64,000 nucleotides of DNA from Balanoglossus misakiensis. Its lineage: Eukaryota > Hemichordata. The notes beneath the pieces are model-generated. The model was not told the origin of the DNA. It did no database searches and was given only the letters and a program-made list of their open reading frames with translations. The stretch is from contig CM082596.2 in the NCBI GenBank assembly GCA_040954595.2, positions 11,036,001 through 11,100,000 of the forward strand, read 5' to 3'. Below are positions 11,343-20,088 of the stretch, piece by piece; position 1 is the stretch's first letter; every line of letters starts with the position of its first letter. The position numbers were made by a program, and so were the translations under genes.

Positions 11343-12734
11343 TTAATCCTTATCTACTGACTTACATGATTTAAGCACTTTGCGGAGTCCTCTACTTGCA
11401 CTTTGCCCATTGCCTTGATCATTTTTGTACTTTTGTATGAACTGCTTTGCTGTCGAGTGACCTCGTATATTGGTCCACATTGTAACACACATTAACATGA
11501 GCTTCAGGGATAGGGCTTCACTAAGACCCTTTGACAAATCAGACCAATATTGTAATGCAGCATTGTCTGATAGCACACAATCTATCACCAATTCACGAAT
11601 ACTGACATTCATCTGAATTAACATATTAACATTCTGGCGAATAAAATATTCTACTCTTCTGAAGAACAAGTATGTCTTATCATTCACAATAAACAAACCA
11701 CCCCGGTTTTCTTCAAGAACCCACTGTGTCGTGTAAGACAAGAAGGTTTTTTCTGTTGATTGTATAGAAACCATGTCAGCAAGACAATCCAACATGCCCT
11801 GTGGAACATGACACTGTCTGTTTAATTTACGACTCAGTGCCATTGGTATATAACCACACGAATAGCGAAGGATGTTCTCTTCGACATTGTCCAGCTTTAA
11901 TTCAGCACAATCAAAGTCTCGTTCAACTTTCTCTCTGCTTAGAAGAATCGTCTCAAATATACTATTGGCTATCATAGTTTTCTGAGAATTTGTCACACAT
12001 TTATTTGCTTTGGCACAGAGAGCTGTGATTACTTTTCTTAGTTCCACTGAAATTCTCAGCTGATGAAATTTCTTGAAGACTGCCTCCCGTCGTGCACATG
12101 AGAAAAAACACCCATCACCTGCCACAATTGCTGGCCACAAAATGCCAATGAGGCATGTCATCTCTTTTAAGATACAACCTGGATCTTCAACAGCTGCTTC
12201 ATGTAATGCCTTCAACACATCTTGGAAAGCAACTATACTCTTAGCAAAACCTCCATTTTTTATGTAGTCTCTTGACAGTAGTTGACACATTGTCACACTG
12301 AGGAGATGTCCTGCCTCATTTACAGCATTTTCTTTGGTATATGTAGGCACGGGTCGTTTTCCTGACATAACAAAAAATATTACACATGTAATGGATGGTA
12401 AGTAACACTGAAACTTACATATCTAAATTGACTGCAAGGCACAACTGTCTGGCATTATGTATCATGTAGTAGACAATCTTGAAGTTAAAAGCCCCCTGTC
12501 TTGAATATGAATGACCTGTTCTTATTTTAGGGCTTATAAAGTGAAACAAAAACACAGCTGCTACTTTCATCATGAATGTTAAATTAAGTGAAAAAAAACA
12601 AAAACAAAACACGGCTGATACCTTCGTCATGAATGTTAGATAATCAACTGAAATGAGTGCTTTAGTTTGCCCATAATAAGAGTCAGGTCCAACCTTTATG
12701 CTTAACAGGTTATTTTTTTTCTCGAGGGTCTATG
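10199..12734. repeat. Internal copies of the P terminal-repeat start
   Basis: CATAGACCCCTGAGAAAAAC begins at 10199 (+), GCATAGACCCCTAAG at 10623 (+), and the reverse complement CATAGACCCTCGAGAAAAAA reads leftward from 12734. All resemble the outer terminal repeat (CATAGACCCTAGAGAAAAAA). Bases flanking the 10199/12734 and 10624/12734 pairs do not match as target duplications. They may be internal transposase-binding repeats, as P elements also carry, or traces of a nested element. Confidence 0.55.
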
Positions 12735-13677
12735 CTTTACCAACCCAGTATTCTATTGTCAACTACACACGGGAAACCTCAATCAGCATCTGGTACAGAA
12801 ATTGTTTGTCTTCAAATTAATCATGTTGACCACTGTTACATGCACAATACTGCTAGCTACATAGGTGTACTTACTGTATTCTCTCTTCTTTCTTTTGTCT
12901 TTGGCTATCTTCTCCTCTTGACTACTTGGTGCTTGTGTTCCTTGGGATGGTTCTGAAAGTTGACCAATCGATAGTCATTTTGACATTGTCTTCCATTTTT
13001 AAGCAAAAGTAGTTTTTATTTTTAATATTCATGACTGATTCGGATATGTCTTCTCACAAGGTGAACGCTGTTTGTCAAACCCCACATAAAGTTATTATTG
13101 AAAATAACACTAAAATTACCACTTCAAATCTTGGCGAAGGAGTTTTTCTAACTTATCTTAGCTGAATCAGCGGTTTACATTTTGAAACTTGCATTCATAT
13201 CCAGCCTGTACTTTTTAATGGCGTGGGTCAATGGATCTTTCTATTGTTAATGATGCCAGCAACAGTAATGGTACATTGTAGAACTCGAAAGAATTTATGC
13301 TCGGAAGTGACAGCTAGTGCACCTAATAAATCCTGAATGGCTTACTCCTTTTCAGTATCTCTCCTAAAATGCTTACCTTGTAGTTTGTGTCCATTTAATA
13401 AATGATTCTTGCAGCCTTGTTTAGTTTTGAACGCTTTATCACACACACTGCATAGGATACTTCCGGCATTTGCGGTCATGTACTGGTCTAAATACCGCAA
13501 ATTTCGGCGGCCGGTTGAGGTCGAAAATGGTTTTGTGTCTTCTGAACGGGTTTCGTCTTCGCTTACATCGCTATCTGAACACCCATTTGTGTCTTCCTTG
13601 GAGAAAACGTCCACAAACTCGTCGTCATCGCTGTGGCAGTTAGCGGGCATTTCTGTCAGTGCTAGTGGTGTAAACAA
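11343..13677 (-). CDS. Spliced C2H2 zinc-finger protein inside the P element (unknown function)
   Basis: Three exons on the reverse strand: 13677-13377 (ATG at 13677; donor CAAG|GTAAGC), 12952-12875 (acceptor CTTTCAG|AA, donor ACA|GTAAGT) and 12361-11343 (acceptor ATGTCAG|GA; stop at 11343). Phases agree at both junctions (1 then 1), giving about 465 residues. Exon 1 is acidic and ends with a C2H2 finger, CSVCDKAFKTKQGCKNH, with spacing C-x2-C-x12-H-x4-H. Exon 2 is Lys/Glu-rich. Exon 3 (about 340 residues) has no domain I can name; it contains NILRYSCGYIPMAL. The ATG lies 159 bp inside the right terminal repeat, so a promoter near that end is likely. It could be a captured host gene or an accessory factor; function unknown. 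Confidence 0.75.
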
Positions 13678-13835
13678 TCCAGGCTGTTAACGTCTCATGA
13701 AATCTCGAGAAATGCGTGATTTGGGGTGTTTCGCATGATCTCGTCTCGTGTTTCGCGGGATTTCGCGTTATTCAGGCCGTAAATGCAAACACTAGTTAAT
13801 GTATTCCACCCAAGTGACTAAAGAAAGAGGCGTTG

Positions 13836-13866
13836 TTTCCTGTCCCGTTTTTCTCTAGGGTCTATG
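13836..13866 (-). repeat. P element right terminal inverted repeat
   Basis: Reverse-complement partner of 3256-3286. It ends ...GGGTCTATG and is followed at once by the second GTTCAGG. Confidence 0.9.
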
Positions 13867-14798
13867 GTTCAGGTTAGAAGAATACCTAAATGCAATTTTT
13901 GGTTATCATTCCATATTCCATAGGTCATAGGTTTTGAGAAAACAGTATTGCAATATTGTCATTTTCCTTAAAATTTCAGGTGCCAAAAGAGGAGTATTAC
14001 TACAAGATTTAAAGAAAACACTATTGTTTTGTCGTCTATTAATGACTGGACACTTACGCACCACATACTAACAAATACTACAAATACTATTCAGGGTAGA
14101 CCATTGCCATATCCGGCTCTGAACAACAAGAACGATGATGTACTGATGATGTATTATCAAAAGCGCCCTCACAGGCGCATATAGCAAATACTGGACACTA
14201 CAACTATGTCACTGTGCTTGATTTTTGATAGAGCTGTTTAGATATTTTCTCCATAGGAAAACTATAGCATTGGGAGTGTGAGAAGGTGCTGACTCAGCAG
14301 TATCCACAATATTTTAGACCCCCTTAAAACTAACATAGAAACACCGTATTTTCTTGCTATGTTTGATAAAAGTCAGGAAAATAACAATATTCTACCTTTT
14401 GAAATTTGAGAAGTCCACAACCTTACAATGCTAAACACAAAAGCTTATCATGCCACCAGTATGGGAAGACAGGGAAATTGGTTTGACAAAATGTGGAAAT
14501 TCTGTATATTGAACACCTATTGGCTGGCCATGAGGGCCATTGCAGCTGTTTATTACCCCCGAGGAGCTGTGAGTTACCAGAATCACATACTATTTCCCGA
14601 GGCCGTAGGGGTAAAAATGGCTGCTATGGCCCGAATATAGGCCAGGCCATAGGTGTTTTATAATAAACCTCATGCTAACAGTTGGGAAAATCTTGTAATT
14701 TTCTCTTGAGGTTGGCAGAAGACATCTTCAGCGGTGGCCATTGTGTCAGACGAGGCGACGCTTATTGACGTGACCCGAGTCTGTGAACTCACCTTGGT
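13867..14798. other. Between two elements; no gene seen
   Basis: Unique-looking sequence apart from the hairpin at 14512-14657. Short open frames are unsupported. Confidence 0.5.
14512..14657. repeat. Hairpin-forming repeat
   Basis: Starts AACACCTATTGGCTGGCC and ends GGCCAGGCCATAGGTGTT, an 18-base imperfect inverted repeat around a GC-richer core with more partial pairing. Probably a small MITE; no clear target duplication. Confidence 0.5.
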
Positions 14799-14805
14799 TA
14801 GGTGA

Positions 14806-15098
14806 AACACACCACGCTGGATTGAGGTAGAAGTAAGGCTTTTAATACCCAAACAAGAAACTCTCTTAACAAAACTTAAATAAATACAGAGAAAAACACA
14901 AGTGTCGATAAATGAACAATAAAACTAAAATACACTAGTCTAGCTATTCAAATAAAAAACGCTAATCTAAAATTGGGAGGGGGCCCCTTCAGTCAAGCGG
15001 TCGAACCTGGCCCTGTGGGTGAATCCATCCTGACAGGCCGAAATGTGAGGGAGGTTGTGCACTTCCCGAGAGATGGGGGTCAGGATGAAATCCAAGGC
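14806..15098 (-). repeat. B2 direct repeat
   Basis: 293 bp, repeated at 15399-15691. It is the 3' end of the element on the reverse strand and begins AACACACCACGCTGG on the plus strand. Confidence 0.85.
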
Positions 15099-15191
15099 AG
15101 ACCGCAGGAATGAAGGGGAAAAAGAAAGGTGGAAGAACGGGGTGGAGGTGGGAAAGGCGACGTGACCTGGCTCAAGCAGAGAACTGAATGA

Positions 15192-15391
15192 ATGAAAGAA
15201 TGAATGGGGAAACAAAGGACGGCCAGTCTGACGCTAAGGGCCGTGTGCACAGGCCAAGCTGATTGGTCAGAAACGAAGCAAGTAAAGGTCAGCACCAACG
15301 GCGCTGATTGGTCGCGGAAATGGAGGTGGGGCTAGTGAAGACCACCTCGGTGTGTTCACAAAAAGCATCTGTGATACAACACAGATTTTAC
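15192..15391 (-). repeat. A2 direct repeat
   Basis: 200 bp, matching A1 at 17499-17698. A 93-bp segment (15099-15191) separates it from B2. It ends GATTTTAC before the 7-bp joint TTTGTGA. Confidence 0.85.
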
Positions 15392-15398
15392 TTTGTGA

Positions 15399-15691
15399 AA
15401 CACACCACGCTGGATTGAGGTAGAAGTAAGGCTTTTAATACCCAAACAAGAAACTCTCTTAACAAAACTTAAATAAATACAGAGAAAAACACAAGTGTCG
15501 ATAAATGAACAATAAAACTAAAATACACTAGTCTAGCTATTCAAATAAAAAACGCTAATCTAAAATTGGGAGGGGGCCCCTTCAGTCAAGCGGTCGAACC
15601 TGGCCCTGTGGGTGAATCCATCCTGACAGGCCGAAATGTGAGGGAGGTTGTGCACTTCCCGAGAGATGGGGGTCAGGATGAAATCCAAGGC
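15399..15691 (-). repeat. B1 direct repeat
   Basis: 293 bp copy of B2, lying directly after the joint TTTGTGA at 15392-15398. Confidence 0.85.
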
Positions 15692-15778
15692 CCAAACGAA
15701 GGAAGAATGACTGAAGTTGACCCCCAAAAAAAGGGAAGTGGAATAGAGGAAATGGGGTGAGATGTTGGAAATGGTGGG

Positions 15779-16370
15779 AGTGGGGTCCTGGGGGACGGGT
15801 CGACCGTGCGAGCCCAGGTGGGAGCGTGGAATGAATGAGACAATGGAAAGATGTCGCCCAAGGGATCATAAAATGATGCGGCTTGGGGGGAGGGGGGTCC
15901 TGGGGGACGGGTCGACCGTGCGAGCCCAGGTGGAAACAGGTGGAACGAATGAGACAATGGAAAGATGTCGCCCAAGGGATCATAAAATGATGCGGCTTGG
16001 GGGGAGGGGGGTCCTGGGGGACGGGTCGACCGTGCGAGCCCAGGTGGGAGCATGGAATGAATGAGCCCAAGGGATCATAACATGATGCGGCTTGGGGGGA
16101 GGGGGGTCCTGGGGGACGGGTCGACCGTGCGAGCCCAGGTGGAAACAGGTGGAACGAATGAGACAATGGAAAGATGTCGCCCAAGGGATCATAAAATGAT
16201 GCGGCTTGGGGGGGAGGGGGGTCCTGGGGGACGGGTCGACCGTGCGAGCCCAGGTGGAACGAATGAGACAATGGAAAGATGTCTCCCAAGGGATCATAAA
16301 ATGATGCGGCTTGGGTGGGTGTGGTTCTGGGGGACGGGTCGACCGTACGAGCCCAGGTGGCATGTGGTAA
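15779..16370. repeat. G-rich minisatellite inside the gag-only element
   Basis: Six units of about 94-118 bp, each containing TCCTGGGGGACGGGTCGACC (starts near 15786, 15898, 16012, 16107, 16222 and 16325), then GAGCCCAGGTGG and the segment CCCAAGGGATCATAAAATGA. Units differ by small internal deletions. Long open frames on both strands here come from the repeat and are not taken as genes. The block occupies the place where RT and recombinase genes would lie. Confidence 0.85.
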
Positions 16371-16522
16371 AACAAGAAAAAGGAGGTAACAAATCAGAAG
16401 GCAAGCGCGAGAAGAAACACTCTAATGACTGGCAAGCACCTGAAAAGCATGACGCAAGGAGGTCTCGGAGGTTCTAATATACAACTGGTAACAGTCACTA
16501 GACCATCTACCTAAGTACTGAA

Positions 16523-17500
16523 TTAGGTGGGTCGCTGTTTGCCCGAGCAATTGCCCTGGGCTTTGCTGTGGTCGCCGGAGAAGCAGATGGAACAGCAATG
16601 GGCGAAGGAACAGTTATCTTTTTTACAACCCATGGGCGAATTGAAATTATTGCAGAGTTCTTTATCCTGATGGAAAACGCGGGGACGTCCCTGTCGGTCC
16701 TGTGATGGCGGTTGCAGTGGTGCGGAGATGGAGTTAACCGATTTCCTGCTGCCCGGAGCGAGTTGCGGACATATCTCGGTAGCGTGGGCTACACTTCCGC
16801 ACAGGTTGCACAGCACTGCTCGCATGCCGGAGAAAATAGAACAGTATAAAGTAGTGTCCCGGCGAGACCAATCCACTTTTATGTTATGGTTTTGCAGCAA
16901 AGCCGCGGCCCTAGCGGAAAATGCACGATGGTACTCATAAAAGGCCAAGCCACTAAAACGACGCGACATGTCGACTACATCTCGTTGGTATGCGTCCAGT
17001 TCTTCACGGCGATTCGGATAAACCTCGCACATAACATTTTTATAAACCGAAAAGGCTAGAATGAATTCTTGGATTGTAAGCGAGCGATGAACTCGAGTGT
17101 CGTGTAAAGGTCGCAGCGACAGGGCCTCGTCGCCGATAACGATGTGACGCTGGCTATCGTTGAAGCTGTACCCCGGAATGAGCAGGCATGCCAAATTGAC
17201 GTCCTTACCTGCGAGAATATCTCGACGAAGGGAGGGTGATACCAGTTCGACGTGCGGTAAATTTTCCGAGGAAATACCGCGAGAACGGAGCAGGTCATTG
17301 GTAGCGCCAGAATGGTTGTTGTTAGTGGCCGAGCCGCGGCCGCCATCTTGGAAAGCGTTGGTGTGTACGTTTTGCTCCATAGGCGGATGTGACGTCACCG
17401 ACGATGACGTCATGGGTGCGTTGTTGCTGAACCCTGGATTTTGCTGTTCCAAAACTAAGCGCGTCAGGTTGTTGACAGAGTCTTGCAGAGATGTAAACAT
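16523..17500 (-). CDS. Gag-like nucleocapsid protein of a DIRS/Ngaro-type element
   Basis: An intact 325-residue frame. ATG at 17500 sits at the A1 border; the frame is open further up to 17605, but that part reads through the terminal repeat. The N-terminal half is polar, and the middle resembles a folded capsid-like region with a RRREELDAYQRDV-like helix. A CCHC knuckle CNLCGSVAHATEIC (C-x2-C-x4-H-x4-C) is followed near the C-terminus by a CCCH finger (C-x8-C-x4-C-x3-H, ending CSFAH) and further Cys residues. This pair of finger types is typical of gag proteins of tyrosine-recombinase retrotransposons. It would package element RNA. Lack of frameshifts suggests a young copy. Confidence 0.75.
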   Translation of the reverse strand: MFTSLQDSVNNLTRLVLEQQNPGFSNNAPMTSSSVTSHPPMEQNVHTNAFQDGGRGSATNNNHSGATNDLLRSRGISSENLPHVELVSPSLRRDILAGKDVNLACLLIPGYSFNDSQRHIVIGDEALSLRPLHDTRVHRSLTIQEFILAFSVYKNVMCEVYPNRREELDAYQRDVVDMSRRFSGLAFYEYHRAFSARAAALLQNHNIKVDWSRRDTTLYCSIFSGMRAVLCNLCGSVAHATEICPQLAPGSRKSVNSISAPLQPPSQDRQGRPRVFHQDKELCNNFNSPMGCKKDNCSFAHCCSICFSGDHSKAQGNCSGKQRPT

Positions 17501-17698
17501 GAAAGAATGAATGGGGAAACAAAGGACGGCCAGTCTGACGCTAAGGGCCGTGTGCACAGGCCAAGCTGATTGGTCAGAAACGAAGCAAGTAAAGGTCAGC
17601 ACCAACGGCGCTGATTGGTCGCGGAAATGGAGGTGGGGCTAGTGAAGACCACCTCGGTGTGTTCACAAAAAGCATCTGTGATACAACACAGATTTTAC
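17499..17698 (-). repeat. A1 direct repeat
   Basis: 200 bp copy of A2 forming the 5' end of the element on the reverse strand. Its inner edge coincides with the gag start codon at 17498-17500. It should hold the promoter. Confidence 0.85.
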
Positions 17699-17705
17699 TA
17701 GGTGA

Positions 17706-19299
17706 CCGGTTTATGTTTTTTTCTGCTATTTCCCGAGGGATTCATAATCAATTTTATTTTCCTATCACTTGACTGATTCTGGCGAATCACGACACAGCAT
17801 GAGGTATATTATAACAAGTACTATATCCCATTAGTATGATTTAATGGTGAGGCCTTCGCCTTTAAAATCTGCCTAAACACAAATCGTCCCCCGTAAAAAG
17901 CATAATATAGACTATAGCCATATTTAAATATCTTTTCACTCAAGCACTTTAATTAACTAACAGAATCATATATAGAATCACTACACTTTAGCAAATTTAG
18001 AAAAGAAATAAATGTCCTAATAGTTTCTGTACTAATGTTGAATAAATCAGTAAAACCTTTGCAATGTATGTGACTCTACATGTAGTTTATTGACAAGAGC
18101 TTTATTGTATCCTACACTTAAAACTCTCATGATTCAAGTGGAATCACCTACTGCATTTTTTATACTGGTTATATACGTCAATTTGACAAATTGTGTGTAG
18201 CCCATGAATACAGAAAAGGACACTCTAGAGTCTGTGAGATTTCTAGTGACGTCAATGCTGTCTACAACACCTGCTATCAAAAGATCATTTAGGTAGAGTT
18301 AGCAAACAACTTGGTCGGGGGGGGAATGCATCTTTATTTCAAATCCCCCCTCCCACTCTATGAAGGTTTCAAGTAATCATAGGTTTTATCATATGCCTTA
18401 TTGAACGATAATCTACAAGAAACTAATAAAATACACATTCTGTAATATTTTGGAATGTAAATATTACGTGTTTATCTATCGTTTTGAAATGATCTATCCC
18501 GTAGCATAGAGGCGCATTCCTCCAGTTCTTGCGGATTGATATGCCATTTGTTTACATTCTATTGCACGTGAGATATAGACGCGCTCGAACTCACACAGCC
18601 GAGCGCGAGCAAAACATTATTTTTTCTTCGCGACGATCTTTGTATAATGGCCTCAAAAATAAGCATTTTGGGAGGTTCTTCATATTTTTTTCACCACTAG
18701 AGACTCTAAACTTACTGAATATTTTATTTTCAGCAATTTTGAGATTTTATCTTGGTCAGTATGATAATGGCATATCAATACAACTGTTAAATTAAATACA
18801 GAATTGCCTAAAAATCCACTTTTATATAAGTTTTTTACCACTTCTAGATGTAAACTTTTTTACAAACATGGTAGAACCTTGTTTGAAATATATCAAATCA
18901 TTTTAAGGCAAACAAATAGAGGGTCACCAAGCATATTGTTGAGACACAGAAAATTAAACATGGATTTCAGGCATCTTTAACAGCCCAGGATAGGCTGCAA
19001 AAGAGTTCGGTTGCTATAGCAACCAAAAGTATTGCAAACGCGTGAAAATTTCAGTCCCAAATTCACTAAATACATAGTATGTACTTAAATAACCTCACAG
19101 CACTACACTACTACTTTGTTTGAAAAACACTGGAAATAAAATTTAGCTTTTTACACTATGCGCAGAAACCTGCGAAACCTGCGCAAAATGGTCAATTAGA
19201 AAGAAATTTTGAGATACCGCATACAAGTTCGCATACGCGTACATGTGTTCTGGGCACCAGATCGGCCAACCTAGACGTGGCGCCCTATCCTCGCCCGTT
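17706..19299. other. No gene seen
   Basis: AT-rich sequence with a G/C run pair near 18320-18355 and no convincing coding exon. The left flank of the palindrome complex starts at 19300. Confidence 0.5.
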
Positions 19300-19700
19300 C
19301 TAATCCTGATATACATGTATCAGATCAATCTTGATTACATCTTCCTTCACAGTAACAATGACCACTGCTGTCAGACTAGACCTAAAGCACCTACAGAAAC
19401 ATGTGCATGACTTTTGGCCACTGATTTCCTGAGGTTGACTCTTTTCTTGGGCTTGACTAAGAGTTGCCCAACTTGATTTCCACTGAGATTCTGTTGGTTT
19501 GATATAACTTTGCTAGGTTTCTCACAGCACATGTTCTTTAGGAGCTGCCTGTATTCTCGAGAACCCTTGACTTTCTGGAGAAGAGGTGTTGTATTACCCT
19601 TTGCATGACTTTGTGTATTGAACTGGTTGTTATTTCGAAGAACAAATCGGTCAATTAGTAACATACAAGATTGATCTGATGCATGTACATCAGGATTAGG
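19300..19700 (-). mobile_element. 399-bp MITE, copy 1 (left end incomplete)
   Basis: Copy of the element described at 22355-22753, in opposite orientation. The outer flank on the left is unrelated sequence and the terminal TA-TC is altered, so the arm border lies at the MITE end. Confidence 0.7.
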
Positions 19701-19719
19701 ATACTATTCAAAGGAATGT

Positions 19720-20088
19720 ATGGCAGTAAGCATGTTTTACAACCCACATGTCTGTCTCTGAGTGTTAAACTTGCCCAAAAAGTGTCATTAATGGGGGGAA
19801 AAGTGTAAATGTCAGTTTCTAGCCACTAGAGGGCGCTGTCTTTTGGGATCCATATTGGAAAATGTCCGCCATGGGTCAATGAATAATTGTACCAAATTTC
19901 ATGCTTTTAACCTAAAGTGTACAATTTTTAAGTATGAATGTCTGTTTCTGGCCACTAGAGGGCGCTGTCATTTTGGATCCATATCAGAAAATGGCCGCCA
20001 TGGGTCAATGCATAAGTGTACCAAGTTTTATGCTTTTAACCCAAAGTGCACAATTATGCCAAAATGTGCGGTTAAGCTCCTGCACTAC
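19720..20088 (+). repeat. 127-bp repeat pair with CTCF-like motif
   Basis: Two units spaced 129 bp apart by their motifs. Each has a CCACTAGAGGGCGCTG core (19823 and 19952), then GGATCCATAT, GCCATGGGTCAATG and TTTTAACCxAAAGTGCAC. The block ends GCTCCTGCACTA. Open frames across it arise from the repeat. Confidence 0.8.

Larger units (their letters stand above)
3256..13866 (+). mobile_element. Large P-superfamily DNA transposon
   Basis: The 10,611-bp element is bounded by 31-bp terminal inverted repeats (3256-3286 and 13836-13866; one mismatch) starting CATAGACCCTAGAGAAAAA. The bases just outside are GTTCAGG on both sides (3249-3255 and 13867-13873), a 7-bp target duplication; with one mismatch it could be read as 8. 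A 31-bp inverted repeat and about 8-bp duplication are hallmarks of Drosophila P elements. Inside lie a spliced P-type transposase gene (+) and a convergent spliced zinc-finger gene (-). The coherent splice sites and phases suggest a young insertion. The size is several times that of a single-gene P element. Confidence 0.88.
14799..17705 (-). mobile_element. PAT/Ngaro-type retroelement, gag-only derivative
   Basis: Read on the reverse strand the order is A1 (17698-17499), gag ORF, minisatellite, B1 (15691-15399), A2 (15391-15192), B2 (15098-14806). This split direct repeat layout is diagnostic of PAT and Ngaro tyrosine-recombinase retrotransposons. A1 and A2 are both exactly 200 bp, and B1 and B2 both exactly 293 bp, near identical. 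No reverse transcriptase, RNase H or recombinase remains, so it depends on other copies. The outer ends are flanked by TAGGTGA on both sides and the internal B1/A2 joint is TTTGTGA. Confidence 0.85.

Noticed and set aside
10199-12734. A complete nested transposon between internal terminal-repeat-like words
   Set aside because: No target duplication at either pair, and the splice phases of the zinc-finger gene work across the supposed border.
15582-16375. Proline-rich proteins of 100-235 codons
   Set aside because: Several frames on both strands are open only because the minisatellite repeats; no start context or known domain.
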